Assembly: GCF_009856865.1 (NCBI RefSeq)
Contig: NZ_WVUD01000012.1
Coordinates: 39,649 to 103,648 of the forward strand
Source of the DNA: Solidesulfovibrio aerotolerans
GTDB lineage: Bacteria > Desulfobacterota > Desulfovibrionia > Desulfovibrionales > Desulfovibrionaceae
DNA: 64,000 nt
Direction of reading: 5' to 3'
Position numbers and translations under genes: made by a program. Positions within the stretch are counted from its first letter, which is position 1, and the number at the start of each line of letters is the position of its first letter. Below the pieces are notes generated by a model, which worked only from the letters and a program-made list of their open reading frames with translations, had not been told where the DNA came from and ran no database searches. Of the stretch, positions 37,336 through 46,642 are shown piece after piece.

Positions 37336-38493
37336 CTACGCGTCCGCGTCTGATGCAGCCTTGGGCGGGGTATAGTCGCACAGCGGTTCCGGGGCCATGT
37401 AGTTGCCCGACATCGTCTGCGCCCTGGCCCGGCAGCCGCCGCAAACGCGGTGGTACTGGCACACGCCGCATTTGCCTTCGTAATCATCCTTATTGCGAAA
37501 TTGCAGGAATTGCCGCGAGGTGCGCCAGATTTCCGGGAAGGGCTTTTCACGCACCTGGCCGCAGTCGAGATCAAGATAGCCGCAGGGCTGCACCTGGCCA
37601 ATGGCCGAAATAAAGCAAAAACCCGTGCCGCCCAGGCACCCGCGCGTCATGGCGTCCATGCCGAAGGTGTCCGGGGTCACGGCCACGCCCTCGGCTTTGG
37701 CCCGCTGGCGCATGATCCGGTAATAATGCGGGGCGCAGGTGGCTTTTAAGTGCATGTTGGTGGTTTTGCGGAAGTCGTAAAACCAGTTGAGCACTTCCTC
37801 GTATTCCTTGGCCGTTATGATCTCGGCCCCAAGCTGGGCGGCCCGGCCGGTGGGCACCAGCAGAAAGATATGCCAGGCAGCGGCCCCGAGCTTTTCGGCC
37901 AGCTTGAATATCTCTTTGAAATTCCCCATGTTGTGCCGGGTGACCGTGGTATTGATCTGAAACTCCATCCCGGCCGATTTCAAGTATTCGATGCCGCGAA
38001 GGGCTCCTTCAAAGGCCCCGGGCACGCCCCGAAAATCGTCGTGGTCGGCGGCTGTGGGGGCGTCGATGGAGATGGAGCAGCGGGCAATCCCGCTGGCTTT
38101 GATCTCCCGGGCGTTTTCCGGGGTAATCAGCGTGCCGTTGGGGGCCATGACGCAGCGCAGATCATGGCTTCGGGCATGGCGCACCAGCTCGAAGATATCC
38201 GGACGCAGGAGCGGTTCGCCGCCGGTGAAAATGATGATGGGGCTGCCGGTTTCCGGGAAGGTGTCAATGAGCGCCTTGGCGTCTTTGGTATCGAATTCGC
38301 CGGGCCATGGATCGAGGCAGGCTTCGGCCCGGCAGTGTTTACAGGCCAGATTGCAGGCCCGGGTGACTTCCCAGGCGATGAGGCGAAGCGGTGGCGCGCC
38401 GGCCGGACCGGCTGTCTGGGGGTGGCCGCCGGGGTGCCCCAGGGGATGGCCGCCGCCGGGGTGGCCGGGATTTTGGGCATGGGGATGCTGCAT
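37336..38493 (-). CDS. ahbD: Haem b synthase AhbD (radical SAM)
   Basis: 385 residues from the ATG at 38493. A His/Gly/Pro-rich tail (residues 1-30) precedes the radical SAM core with C-N-L-A-C-K-H-C and F-T-G-G-E-P. The C-terminal SPASM-like region has C-G-V-C then C-G-G-C-R-A-R for auxiliary Fe-S clusters. It matches the haem b synthase family, which decarboxylates two propionates of Fe-coproporphyrin III to vinyls, the last step of the siroheme-dependent haem route. Start caveat: the strong AAGGAGG (38531-38525) is 31 bases upstream, separated by a hairpin. Confidence 0.92.
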   Translation of the reverse strand: MQHPHAQNPGHPGGGHPLGHPGGHPQTAGPAGAPPLRLIAWEVTRACNLACKHCRAEACLDPWPGEFDTKDAKALIDTFPETGSPIIIFTGGEPLLRPDIFELVRHARSHDLRCVMAPNGTLITPENAREIKASGIARCSISIDAPTAADHDDFRGVPGAFEGALRGIEYLKSAGMEFQINTTVTRHNMGNFKEIFKLAEKLGAAAWHIFLLVPTGRAAQLGAEIITAKEYEEVLNWFYDFRKTTNMHLKATCAPHYYRIMRQRAKAEGVAVTPDTFGMDAMTRGCLGGTGFCFISAIGQVQPCGYLDLDCGQVREKPFPEIWRTSRQFLQFRNKDDYEGKCGVCQYHRVCGGCRARAQTMSGNYMAPEPLCDYTPPKAASDADA

Positions 38494-38503
38494 ATGGCAT
38501 GGG

Positions 38504-38531
38504 CCGGGACAGACGTCCCGGCATCCTCCTT
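38504..38531 (-). promoter_or_regulatory. Ribosome site plus hairpin upstream of ahbD
   Basis: On the minus strand AAGGAGG (38531-38525) is followed by a perfect hairpin CCGGGAC-AGAC/GTCT-GTCCCGG (38521-38504) and then ATG at 38493. If the hairpin folds, the distance from ribosome site to start falls from 31 to about 13 bases. Confidence 0.5.
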
Positions 38532-38650
38532 GGTCGGGATTTCGCCGCACCTGTTTCGGCGGCGATTCGCTTGATATAATGGTTGGCCGGGGCGAGGCAA
38601 GACAGGGTTTCCCTCTTGCCCACCCGCGTCCAAGTGGCTATGGCTTTTTT

Positions 38651-38899
38651 ATGAGAAACGCCTGTCCATCGTCCCAGCCGTTCAAGGCTGCCGTCCGGTT
38701 GCTGCGCCGTGATCGGTCGCGGCGTTTGCGCCTGCGCATGCAGTCGCTGGGGTTGCGCCGCATTGCACTCTGGGTGCCTGATACGTCGTTGGCCGCAATC
38801 CGAGCCGAAGCCAAGCGGGAATCCCGACTTTTAGCCGGGTTGGCCGACGAGGCCCTGACCATGGACTTCCTGGAATCGCTGGTGGATGCCGGAGACTGA
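38651..38899 (+). CDS. MazE-like (DUF3018-type) antitoxin, apparently orphan
   Basis: 82 residues. The pattern R-L-R-M-Q-S-L-G-L-R-R-I-A-L-W-V-P-D-T followed by A-E-A-K-R-E-S matches, from memory, a family annotated as MazE-like antitoxins (DUF3018). These normally sit directly before a MazF/PemK RNase toxin gene. Here the next 150 bp contain no toxin-like frame and the next gene, hemB, is convergent. Either an orphan remnant or a regulator. Its ribosome site is weak. Confidence 0.65.
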   Translation: MRNACPSSQPFKAAVRLLRRDRSRRLRLRMQSLGLRRIALWVPDTSLAAIRAEAKRESRLLAGLADEALTMDFLESLVDAGD

Positions 38900-39055
38900 G
38901 GCCAATGACAGCATGGACAACCTCAACCGAGCCCTCGCCTTTGTCATGGGACTTGGCTAAACCTTGCCCAGAAAATAAGGCTGTAGCCGCTCCCGGTAAA
39001 GCCGGAAGCCGCCACAGCCTTCATCCATGCAACAAGCGCGCGCCGTCCTCCCCGC

Positions 39056-40039
39056 CTACTTAAGCCAGGGCAGCACTTCTTCCGCAAAATAGGTGATAAT
39101 CATATCGGCACCGGCCCGTTTGATGCCGATAAGGGATTCCAGAACCGCGCGTTTGGGGTCGAGCCAGCCGTTGGCGATGGCCGCTTTGAGCATGGCGTAT
39201 TCCCCGCTCACCTGATAGGCGGCGATGGGCGTGTCGAAATTGTCGCGCAAAAGGCGCAGGATATCGAGATAGGGCATGGCCGGCTTGACCATGAGGATGT
39301 CGGCCCCTTCGGCGAAATCCGCTGCCGCTTCGCGCAGGGCTTCGCGGGTATTGGCCGGGTCCATCTGGTAGCCGCGCCGGTCGCCAAAGGCCGGGGCGCT
39401 GTCGGCAGCCTCGCGAAACGGGCCGTAAAAAGCCGAGGCGTATTTGACGGCATAGCTCATGATGGGGATGTGGGAAAAGCCGGCCGCGTCCAGGGCCACC
39501 CGGATGGCCCCGACCCGGCCGTCCATCATGTCCGAGGGGGCCACGATGTCGGCCCCGGCCCGGACGTGGCTCAGCGCCGTCTTGGCCAAAAGCTCCAGGG
39601 TCGGGTCGTTTAAGACCTCGCCGTGATCGTTGAGCAGCCCGCAATGGCCGTGGCTGGTGTACTCGCACAGGCACACGTCCGTGACCACCACCAGCTCGGG
39701 ATAGGTTTCCTTAAGACGCCGAACCGCCCGCTGCACGATGCCCTCGTCGGCGTAGGCCCCGGTGCCGGCAGGATCTTTTTTCTGCGGCAGGCCAAAAACA
39801 ATGGCCGAGCGCAACCCCAGGTCCATGGCTTTGCCTACCCGGACAACCAGCCGTTCCACCGAAAACTGGGACTGGCCGGGCATGGAGCCGATGGGCTTTT
39901 CAAACCCCGCGTCCGGGGTATCGACCACGAAATAGCCCTGGATCAGATCCGCCGGCCGCAACTCGGTCTCGCGGACCATCTCACGCAGGGGAGCCGTACG
40001 CCGCAGCCGTCGGCCACGGTGAAAGTCACCGATGTTCAC
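39056..40039 (-). CDS. hemB: Delta-aminolevulinic acid dehydratase (porphobilinogen synthase)
   Basis: 327 residues, ATG 40039. Zinc-site cysteines [14 protein letters not shown], first Schiff-base Lys in [14 protein letters not shown], and second in I-L-M-V-K-P-A. Joins two aminolevulinate molecules to porphobilinogen, the first common step to siroheme, B12 and haem. Lies between ahbD and ahbC, which use the siroheme made from it. Confidence 0.97.
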   Translation of the reverse strand: MNIGDFHRGRRLRRTAPLREMVRETELRPADLIQGYFVVDTPDAGFEKPIGSMPGQSQFSVERLVVRVGKAMDLGLRSAIVFGLPQKKDPAGTGAYADEGIVQRAVRRLKETYPELVVVTDVCLCEYTSHGHCGLLNDHGEVLNDPTLELLAKTALSHVRAGADIVAPSDMMDGRVGAIRVALDAAGFSHIPIMSYAVKYASAFYGPFREAADSAPAFGDRRGYQMDPANTREALREAAADFAEGADILMVKPAMPYLDILRLLRDNFDTPIAAYQVSGEYAMLKAAIANGWLDPKRAVLESLIGIKRAGADMIITYFAEEVLPWLK

Positions 40040-40065
40040 GATACAACCTCGCTTTTGGGAATGCT

Positions 40066-41316
40066 TTACTGCTTGCGGACAGGGAAAAAGGCGTTGACGA
40101 TATCGTCAACCTGACCCAGGCCTTCCTCGACCAGCGCCATCAGACGCTCGGGCGCAAGGCCAAGCCGGTCCCAGGCCGCCGCATCAAGAATAGGCACGAT
40201 GGACGAAGCCGGCGGAGCCAGCCCCAGGGCCACGGCCACGGTATCGGCCACATGGAGGATGGCCGGCTCCAGACTGCCCTTGCAACTGGCCGGCTTGTGG
40301 TGGCAGGCCACGCAGGACACCAGGGCGTCGGGGAATTTCCAGGCCCGCAGCAGCAGGCCGCCCACCAGCGGGTGGGAAAAACCCATGACTTCCTCTTCGG
40401 CCGCGTACAGCGGAATGCCGTTGGACTGGGCGTAGTAGATGGCTTCGGCCGCCGCATGGGGCATCTTTTTATACAGCACCAACCGGCCGATGTCGTGGAG
40501 AATACCGGCCACAAACAGCCGTTCGGCCCCACCCTGGACGACCTCCGCCCCGAGCAGCCGGGCAAAGACGCCAACGGCGACGGAATGCTCCCAGAACGTG
40601 CGCATGTTGATCAGTTCCGGCGGGATGTCCTTAAAGGCGTTCATGGCCGAGATGCCAAGGACCAGGGTGGAAATTTCCTGGCCGCCAATGACCAGGACGG
40701 CCCGGGAAATGGAATCAATGCGCTGGGGCAGACCGTAAAACGGACTGTTGACGAGCTTTAAAAGCTTGGCCGAGAGGCTGGTGTCCTTGATGACCACATC
40801 GGCCACCTGGGAGGGCGAACTCACCGGCGAATCCAGCACCTGGCGGATCTTGAAATAGATGTCGGGGAACGAGGCCAGTTTGACCTCGCTGGCCACCAGA
40901 TCCTTGACGCTGCCCTCCTCACGGAAAAACAGGTCGTTTAAGGATTCGGCGCGGGGATTGGGAAAAAAATCAGGCGGCAGGGAACCGCCGGCGGCCAGAG
41001 ACCGGGCCTGCTGCAGCACGGCGGCCTCGAACAGGGCCGCCACAGCCGGATGGTCCGTATCGTTGACCGCAAAGCGTCGGGACACGGACGGCAGGCTGGC
41101 TTCGACCAGGGCCGGGTCGAGGCTGGCAACGCCGGCCGGGCCGTCGGCCGCATCGCTCCCCACGTCCGCCCGGGTCACCCCACGACGGCGAAGGCTCGCA
41201 ATATGGCTCTCGGAAAGGACAACGCCCTTGGGCAACAGCATCGAGCCGTCCGGCCCCTTGAGGTCGGCGGCCAGTGTCATGCCGGATTCCAGGGCGTCCA
41301 CGGGCAACCAAGCCAC
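40066..41316 (-). CDS. HDOD domain protein
   Basis: 416 residues starting at GTG 41316, with AAGGGGG upstream. An N-terminal region of about 130 residues ([14 protein letters not shown]) resembles the domain often found before HD-GYP/HDOD modules. The HDOD domain (about 140-340) contains [13 protein letters not shown] and G-I-L-H-D-I-G-R. The H-D pair is kept but other HD metal residues appear absent. A signalling scaffold role is likely. Its stop is 26 bp from the hemB start, so the two may be cotranscribed. Confidence 0.88.
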   Translation of the reverse strand: MAWLPVDALESGMTLAADLKGPDGSMLLPKGVVLSESHIASLRRRGVTRADVGSDAADGPAGVASLDPALVEASLPSVSRRFAVNDTDHPAVAALFEAAVLQQARSLAAGGSLPPDFFPNPRAESLNDLFFREEGSVKDLVASEVKLASFPDIYFKIRQVLDSPVSSPSQVADVVIKDTSLSAKLLKLVNSPFYGLPQRIDSISRAVLVIGGQEISTLVLGISAMNAFKDIPPELINMRTFWEHSVAVGVFARLLGAEVVQGGAERLFVAGILHDIGRLVLYKKMPHAAAEAIYYAQSNGIPLYAAEEEVMGFSHPLVGGLLLRAWKFPDALVSCVACHHKPASCKGSLEPAILHVADTVAVALGLAPPASSIVPILDAAAWDRLGLAPERLMALVEEGLGQVDDIVNAFFPVRKQ

Positions 41317-41368
41317 GATATCCCCCTTCGCGACCGCCCCTGCCGAACGGGCGGCCAGACTTACTTTT

Positions 41369-41398
41369 ATACTATTCCTATTCCCGGTGCGTGGTCAA
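41369..41398 (-). promoter_or_regulatory. Candidate sigma-70 promoter for HDOD/hemB
   Basis: Minus strand: TTGACC (41398-41393), 18 bases, TAGTAT (41374-41369). Predicted start about 45 bases before the GTG start at 41316. Moderate match. Confidence 0.4.
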
Positions 41399-41483
41399 CC
41401 GCCCAAGACGCTTTACAGCGGCGCGCCTGGGGCGTAAGAAGCCGCCGGGTAAATCACGCCCGCACGGGCACGGGGGATTCGTC

Positions 41484-41708
41484 ATGAACGCGACGGCTGC
41501 TGTTTCTGAAAAGACCAAGAAAATTGAAGACATGGCCCCGGTCGAGGAACTGAGTGCCGCAGACCAACTGGCTGTGGCCGTTGAAGCCCTGACCGCCATC
41601 GTGGCAGAAAACGACCTGACCTGTATGCGGGCGCTTTTCCGTATGCGCCGCCGGGCCGAAGTGGCCCTGGCCCGCATCGAGGCCGCCGCCAGCGCTCCCC
41701 GCCATTAG
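41484..41708 (+). CDS. Small uncharacterised helical protein
   Basis: 74 residues, ATG 41484, with GGGGGA upstream. Ala/Glu-rich with no Cys-x-x-Cys, signal or membrane segment; predicted mostly helical, with a basic patch M-R-R-R-A-E-V. No family recognised. Located between the hemB/HDOD pair and ahbC, with a terminator-like hairpin 60 bp downstream. Confidence 0.6.
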   Translation: MNATAAVSEKTKKIEDMAPVEELSAADQLAVAVEALTAIVAENDLTCMRALFRMRRRAEVALARIEAAASAPRH

Positions 41709-41768
41709 TCTCCCGTTCCCCAGGGACGGCCACACACGACCGCAAGCCTGCAAGCTGCACGCAAAGCA

Positions 41769-41792
41769 CAGCGGAACCCACCGGTTCCGCTG
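41769..41792 (+). terminator. Hairpin after the small protein gene
   Basis: CAGCGGAACC-CACC-GGTTCCGCTG followed by TTTGTGCT. A 10-bp stem with a short T run. 41793-41959 has no supported gene. Confidence 0.65.
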
Positions 41793-41959
41793 TTTGTGCT
41801 GTGGTTGGCTGACAGCGGGATTCGGCGCGCGACGCTCCTGAAACCAGGCCAGCGTCCCTGGTGCACCAGTTCCAGCACTCTTGTCCGAATGCACCAGCTT
41901 TGCCACCCGTGGGGAAGCGAGCCCGGCCGTCTCGCCAAAAGTGACCGGACGCGCCAATA

Positions 41960-41995
41960 AAAAAGGGCCGAAAGACGCATCCTTCGGCCCTTTTT
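41960..41995. terminator. Bidirectional terminator at the end of ahbC
   Basis: 13-bp stem AAAAAGGGCCGAA/TTCGGCCCTTTTT with a 10-base loop. A and T runs on both sides give it terminator form in both directions; it lies 14 bp past the ahbC stop. Confidence 0.85.
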
Positions 41996-42009
41996 CCTGT
42001 CGTCGTCGC

Positions 42010-43197
42010 CTATTCGTCTGGCCGGATTTCGTCGTCGCTTAAGTAGCAGGCCGGATCTGGTGCCCAGACGTCGTCGTAGACCGCCTCGGCCCTGGCCCGG
42101 AAGTTGCCGCCGCAGATGTTCAGATAGCGGCAGGTGGCGCAGCGCCCCTTCACATGGCTCTTTTTGTCCTTGAGCTTGGCCAGCAGTTCAATCGTGGGGT
42201 CGTCCCAGATCTGGGAGAACGGCCGCTCGCGGACATTCCCAAAAACGTGGTGCCGCCAGAACTGGTCGGGATGGACCTTGCCGTCCCAGGAAATGCAGCC
42301 AATGCCCCGGCCGGAATTGTTGCCCTCATTAAAGGAAAGCAGCTCCAGCACGTCGGCGGCCCGGGTCGGGTCTTCGCGCAGCAGACGGTTGTAGACGTAG
42401 GGACCGTCGGCATGGTTATCAACCGTCAGGACTTCCTTGGGCATCCCGGCGTCGTGCAGCGCCCGGGTGTGGTCCATGATGAGATCCACAACAGCCCTGG
42501 TGCCGGCGTGGTCCAGATCCTCATTGATGAGTTCCGAACCGCGGCCGGAATAGACCAGATGGTAAAAGCAGATGCGCGGCACTTCGCGTTCGCGCAGCAA
42601 CTCAAAAAGCAGCGGCACTTCCGAGATATTGCGCTTGTTAATGGTAAAGCGCAGCCCGACCTTGAGGCCTTCGTTCTGGCAGTTCTCAATGCCTTGCAAA
42701 GCCTTTTGATACGAGCCGGGCACGCCGCGAAAGAGGTCGTGGACCGCTTCGCCGCCATCCAACGAGATGCCGACGTAGGACAGACCCACGGACTTGAGCT
42801 CCCGGGCCTTGTCGCGCGTGATGAGCGTGCCATTGGTGGAGATGACCGCCCGCATGCCGCGCGACACGGCATGGGAGGCCAGCTCGGTCAAATCCTTGCG
42901 CACCAGCGGTTCGCCGCCGGAAAACAGCATCACCGGCGCGCCGTAAGCGGCCAGATCGTCGATCATGGCCTTGGCCTCGACCGTGCCGATGTCGTCCTTG
43001 CCTTCGGGGTCCACGGCCTTGGCGTAGCAGTGCACACACTTCAAATTGCACCGCCGGGTCATGTTCCAGACCACAACGGGCTTTTTGTCCTTGGAAAATT
43101 GCAGCAAATGCGACGGGAGTTTCCCGGAATGGCGACCGTAACGCAGGGCGTCGGAAGCTTCCACCCCGCCGCAGTAAAGCTTGGATATGCCGATCAT
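42010..43197 (-). CDS. ahbC: 12,18-didecarboxysiroheme deacetylase AhbC (radical SAM)
   Basis: 395 residues, ATG 43197, with AAAGGACC upstream. Starts M-I-G-I-S-K-L-Y-C-G, then the radical SAM motif C-N-L-K-C-V-H-C and F-S-G-G-E-P. The C-terminal Cys cluster is C-A-T-C-R-Y-L-N-I-C-G-G-N-F-R-A-R. It fits AhbC, which removes two acetate side chains from 12,18-didecarboxysiroheme to give Fe-coproporphyrin III for AhbD. NirJ and other SPASM proteins are related; the presence of ahbD and hemB nearby favours AhbC. Confidence 0.88.
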   Translation of the reverse strand: MIGISKLYCGGVEASDALRYGRHSGKLPSHLLQFSKDKKPVVVWNMTRRCNLKCVHCYAKAVDPEGKDDIGTVEAKAMIDDLAAYGAPVMLFSGGEPLVRKDLTELASHAVSRGMRAVISTNGTLITRDKARELKSVGLSYVGISLDGGEAVHDLFRGVPGSYQKALQGIENCQNEGLKVGLRFTINKRNISEVPLLFELLREREVPRICFYHLVYSGRGSELINEDLDHAGTRAVVDLIMDHTRALHDAGMPKEVLTVDNHADGPYVYNRLLREDPTRAADVLELLSFNEGNNSGRGIGCISWDGKVHPDQFWRHHVFGNVRERPFSQIWDDPTIELLAKLKDKKSHVKGRCATCRYLNICGGNFRARAEAVYDDVWAPDPACYLSDDEIRPDE

Positions 43198-43344
43198 TGC
43201 AGGTCCTTTGTTCGATGGGTGGGAAGGGCCTATAATACATTTTGCCGGCAGGCGGTAGGGGCCGGCAGCGAGAAAAAACCGGCCGGTTCCGCCCCCGCGC
43301 CGTGGAGAAATGAAAAAGAAGAAAGAAAAGAGAAGAGAAGAATG

Positions 43345-43687
43345 CCTCCGGCGGCCGGGAGGGGGTTGCCCCCTCCCGGACCCTCCCAGTCTGGGGGGCC
43401 TTGTCCGGGGCAGTCAGAGCACTGCCCCGGACAAGGCCCCCCAAACAGGAAGTCTCCGAGAAGAGATCGTTTGAAGGAGGAATTCTGTCGCAAGGGGCCG
43501 GGGGCTCGTCTCTCTTGCCTCTCTCGCTCCCTCCGGCCGCCGCAGCGACGGCGGTTCCCGTCAAGCGCCATCTCCTGCTTGCCCCGGTCCGCTGCCGATC
43601 AGATTGCCTGCCAAGGCCCAGCCCCCCTTGAAATACTTCTCCCATCAAGGGGGTCCGGGGGGGATTATCCCCCCCGGCCGCCGGAGG
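43345..43687. repeat. Composite inverted hairpin repeat, copy 6 (343 bp)
   Basis: Borders at 43345-43356 and 43676-43687. The left half has a CCGGGAGGGGG/CCCCCTCCCGG stem, the right half GGGGGGG/CCCCCCC. The interior is expanded and includes the 22-bp hairpin at 43393-43442. It fills the gap 43198-43706, directly 3' of glgP and upstream of ahbC. No gene is supported in this gap. Confidence 0.85.
43393..43442. terminator. Perfect 22-bp stem-loop inside repeat copy 6
   Basis: Left arm 43393-43414 begins GGGGGGCCTTGTCCGGGG; loop CAGAGC; right arm 43421-43442 is its exact complement. Very stable hairpin. No T run, so its role as a terminator is uncertain. Confidence 0.7.
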
Positions 43688-43706
43688 CATCTTCTGCCTT
43701 TTCTTC

Positions 43707-46178
43707 TCACGCCCCTCGGGGCGGAATGGGCTTTATGCCCCAGATATCCTTGGCGTATTCGCGGATGGTGCGGTCTGAGGAGAAATAGCCCATGCGGGCG
43801 GTATTGAGCACGGCTTTGCGCATCCAGACGTCGGGCCGCGCGTATTCCATGCCGATGCGTTCGTGGGCCTCGATGTAGGACATGAAATCGGCCAAGTGGA
43901 GGTAGCGTTCGTTTTTGGCCAGCAGCTTCTCGAAAATCCAGTGGAAGGCGGTGGGTTCGTCGGGGCTGAAGCGCCCGGCGGAGATGCTGTCCAGCACCCG
44001 GCGGATTTCCGGGTGTTTGCGGTAGTATTCCCAGGGATCGTAGCTGCCTTCGGCCAGATGCCGTTCCACTTCGGGGGTGGTCAGGCCGAAGAGGTAGAAG
44101 TTTTCCTCGCCCACGGCCTCGCGGATTTCGATATTGGCTCCGTCCAGGGTGCCGATGGTCAGCGCGCCGTTGAGGGAGAACTTCATGTTGCCCGTGCCCG
44201 AGGCTTCGGTGCCGGCGGTGGAGATTTGTTCGCTGACATCCGCTGCCGGAATGAGTTTTTCCGCCAGGGACACGCGGTAGTCGGCGGCAAAGACCACCTT
44301 GAGATGCTCGCTGGCCCGCTTGTCGGCGTTAATGACCCGGGCCAGGCGGCAGATGAGATGGATGATCTCCTTGGCTTCGAAATAGCCGGGCGCGGCCTTG
44401 CCGGCGAACACATAGACGCGCGGGGTCGGCGGCAGATAGCCGTCCTCGGTGATGCGCAGATAGTCGTGGATGACGTGCATGACGTTTAAAAGCTGGCGCT
44501 TGTATTCGTGGATGCGCTTGGCCTGCATGTCGTAGAGTGCATCGGGGGAGATGACGATGCCCGTGGTTTTGGCCACGAAGCCGGCCAAACGGACCTTGGC
44601 ATTGCGTTTGACGGCGGCGAAGCGCTCCCGGAAGGCGGCGTCCTCGGCCAGGGGGACGAGCTTTTGCAGTTCGTCGAGATCGGTGATCCACGTTTCGCCG
44701 ATGGCTTCGGTGATGAGGCCGGCCAGACCGGGGTTGGCCTTGTACAGCCAGCGCCTGGGGGTGACGCCGTTGGTCTTGTTGTTGAATTTTCCCGGCCAAA
44801 GAGCTGCGTAATCCGGGAACAGCACCGTTTTGACCAGTTCGGAATGGAGCTTGGACACGCCGTTGACCGAATGGGAGCCGACCACGGCCAGATGGGCCAT
44901 GCGGACCTGCTTGCCGTGGTTCTCGTCAATCAGCGACATGCGCCGGATTTTGGCGTCATCCACCGGACCGGACTGGCGGATGGAATCCAGAAACCGCCGG
45001 TTGATCTCATAGATGATTTGCAAATGGCGCGGCAGCACCTTTTCCAGCAGCTCCACCGACCACATCTCCAGGGCTTCGGGCATCAGCGTATGGTTGGTAA
45101 AGGCCAGGGTGCTGGTGGTGATGTTCCAGGCCCGGTCCCAGGGCACGCGGCGTTCGTCCACCAAAAGACGCATGAGTTCGGCCACGGTCAATGCCGGATG
45201 GGTGTCGTTGAGCTGGATGGCCGTATATTCCGGCAGCTCTTCGATGTTGCGGTTTTGCTTGAGAAAGCGCCGGGTGATGTCGCGCAGGGAGCAAAAGACC
45301 AGGAAATATTCCTGCACCAGCCGCAATTCCTTGCCAAAGGAGATGGACTCGTTGGGGTAGAGAATTTTGGAGATAAGCTCGGAATAGATTTTTTGATGCA
45401 CGGCCTTGATGTAGTCGCCCTGGTCAAAGATCTCCATGTTGAAACTGTCGGTGGAGTGGGCGGCAAAAAGACGCAGATAATTGACGGTCTGGCCGCCGAA
45501 GCCGGCGATGGGGATGTCGTAGGGAACGCCCACCAGATCCTGCCAGTCCACCCACAAGGGCAGATAGCTGCCGTCCGGGGTCTGATGGTTTTCCACCCGG
45601 CCGTAGAGGGGCACGATAACGGATTGATCGCGCCGCTCCAGTTGCAAGGGCATGCCCTCGGCCATCCAGTAGTCCGGGCGCTCCACCTGGCGGTCGTTTT
45701 CGATGGACTGTTTAAACAGTCCGTATTCGTAATGAATACCGTAGCCGCAGCCGGGCATGTCGAGGGTGGCCAGGGAATCGAGAAAACAGGCGGCCAGTCG
45801 GCCAAGCCCGCCGTTGCCAAGGGCCGGGTCGCGCTCGAACTCGCGGATATCCTCCAGTTCGTAGCCCCAACCGTGCAACAGCGCGCCCATCTCCCCCTGG
45901 ATCTTCAGATTATAGATGTTATTGCCCAGGCAGCGGCCCAGCAGATATTCGATGGACAGGTAATACATGCGCTTGGCCCGGGACTCGCGGTAGCGGTCGC
46001 GTGTCTCGAGCATTTTGTCCACAAGACGGTCGCGCAGGGTCAGGGAGAGCGCCGTGGCCACATCGCGTTGGCTGGCCTCCCGACAAGGTTTGCCGAGGGA
46101 ATGGGTGACGTGTTCCCGGATGGAACAGGAAATGTCGCCGGTGTCGAGGCTGTGCAACGGGCAACTGTCAACAGGCAT
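43707..46178 (-). CDS. glgP: Glycogen/maltodextrin phosphorylase
   Basis: 823 residues, ATG 46178, with AAGGAGG upstream. GT35 family: Y-L-S-I-E-Y-L-L-G-R, D-P-A-L-G-N-G-G-L-G-R-L-A-A-C, Q-L-N-D-T-H-P, N-G-V-T-P-R-R-W-L, and the PLP-binding Lys in G-T-G-N-M-K-F-S-L-N-G. Releases glucose-1-phosphate from storage glucan in the cytoplasm. Monocistronic, with no other glycogen genes in the window. Confidence 0.96.
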   Translation of the reverse strand: MPVDSCPLHSLDTGDISCSIREHVTHSLGKPCREASQRDVATALSLTLRDRLVDKMLETRDRYRESRAKRMYYLSIEYLLGRCLGNNIYNLKIQGEMGALLHGWGYELEDIREFERDPALGNGGLGRLAACFLDSLATLDMPGCGYGIHYEYGLFKQSIENDRQVERPDYWMAEGMPLQLERRDQSVIVPLYGRVENHQTPDGSYLPLWVDWQDLVGVPYDIPIAGFGGQTVNYLRLFAAHSTDSFNMEIFDQGDYIKAVHQKIYSELISKILYPNESISFGKELRLVQEYFLVFCSLRDITRRFLKQNRNIEELPEYTAIQLNDTHPALTVAELMRLLVDERRVPWDRAWNITTSTLAFTNHTLMPEALEMWSVELLEKVLPRHLQIIYEINRRFLDSIRQSGPVDDAKIRRMSLIDENHGKQVRMAHLAVVGSHSVNGVSKLHSELVKTVLFPDYAALWPGKFNNKTNGVTPRRWLYKANPGLAGLITEAIGETWITDLDELQKLVPLAEDAAFRERFAAVKRNAKVRLAGFVAKTTGIVISPDALYDMQAKRIHEYKRQLLNVMHVIHDYLRITEDGYLPPTPRVYVFAGKAAPGYFEAKEIIHLICRLARVINADKRASEHLKVVFAADYRVSLAEKLIPAADVSEQISTAGTEASGTGNMKFSLNGALTIGTLDGANIEIREAVGEENFYLFGLTTPEVERHLAEGSYDPWEYYRKHPEIRRVLDSISAGRFSPDEPTAFHWIFEKLLAKNERYLHLADFMSYIEAHERIGMEYARPDVWMRKAVLNTARMGYFSSDRTIREYAKDIWGIKPIPPRGA

Positions 46179-46254
46179 GAAGACCTCCTTGGGACGGGGC
46201 GCGAGACTGGCCGCACCCTAGCAAAAAAAGATTCCCGCTGTCCAACCGCAGCGC

Positions 46255-46282
46255 TAAACTACGCCGCGTCCTTGGCCGATAG
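46255..46282 (+). promoter_or_regulatory. Sigma-28 promoter of the small motility-type gene
   Basis: TAAA (46255-46258), 16 bases, GCCGATAG (46275-46282). Correct orientation, with a start near 46290 and a 30-base leader. The spacing is one base longer than the usual 15. Confidence 0.65.
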
Positions 46283-46321
46283 GTTACGATAGAAGGGAAT
46301 TTTCACCCTTTAGGAGGACAT

Positions 46322-46519
46322 ATGGACGCGATTGGCGGCAGCACTGCCGGGGCAGCGGCCTCGGCCATACAAAATCAGACGTTGGGCGCGCAGGTGGTGA
46401 CGGAAACCATCAATAAGATGAACACGGATTCCAACGGCAAGGTCAACCCTGACCACGATTTTCAGACCAAAGTCCTCGCCGGCATGGGCAAGGGCACCCA
46501 GATTGACGTCGGCGTCTAG
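46322..46519 (+). CDS. Small putative motility protein
   Basis: 65 residues, ATG 46322, with TAGGAGG at ideal spacing. Gly/Ala/Gln-rich helical N-terminus (G-S-T-A-G-A-A-A-S-A-I-Q-N-Q) and a C-terminal F-Q-T-K-V-L-A-G-M-G-K-G-T. Similar in size and style to YjfB-type putative motility proteins, a weak match. The sigma-28 promoter supports a link to flagella. No signal peptide. Confidence 0.7.
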   Translation: MDAIGGSTAGAAASAIQNQTLGAQVVTETINKMNTDSNGKVNPDHDFQTKVLAGMGKGTQIDVGV

Positions 46520-46612
46520 CGATACGGGTTGGATAACGAGCGCGGGGGCGCGGCCGATTGGCGTCGGTTGCGCCTCTTGCTTTTTGGCACACAGTGATTA
46601 GTTATTTCCAGG

Positions 46613-46642
46613 CTGTTAAAATTATTGCTATTCCATTATAAA
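46613..46642 (+). promoter_or_regulatory. Weak candidate promoter in the AT-rich island
   Basis: CTGTTA (46613-46618), 18 bases, TATAAA (46637-46642). The -10 is good and the -35 poor. Would start a transcript of about 160 bases ending at the terminator at 46777-46804. Confidence 0.3.

Noticed and set aside
38900..39055. MazF-type toxin after the MazE-like gene
   Set aside because: Frames in this stretch are short and lack any MazF/PemK motif.
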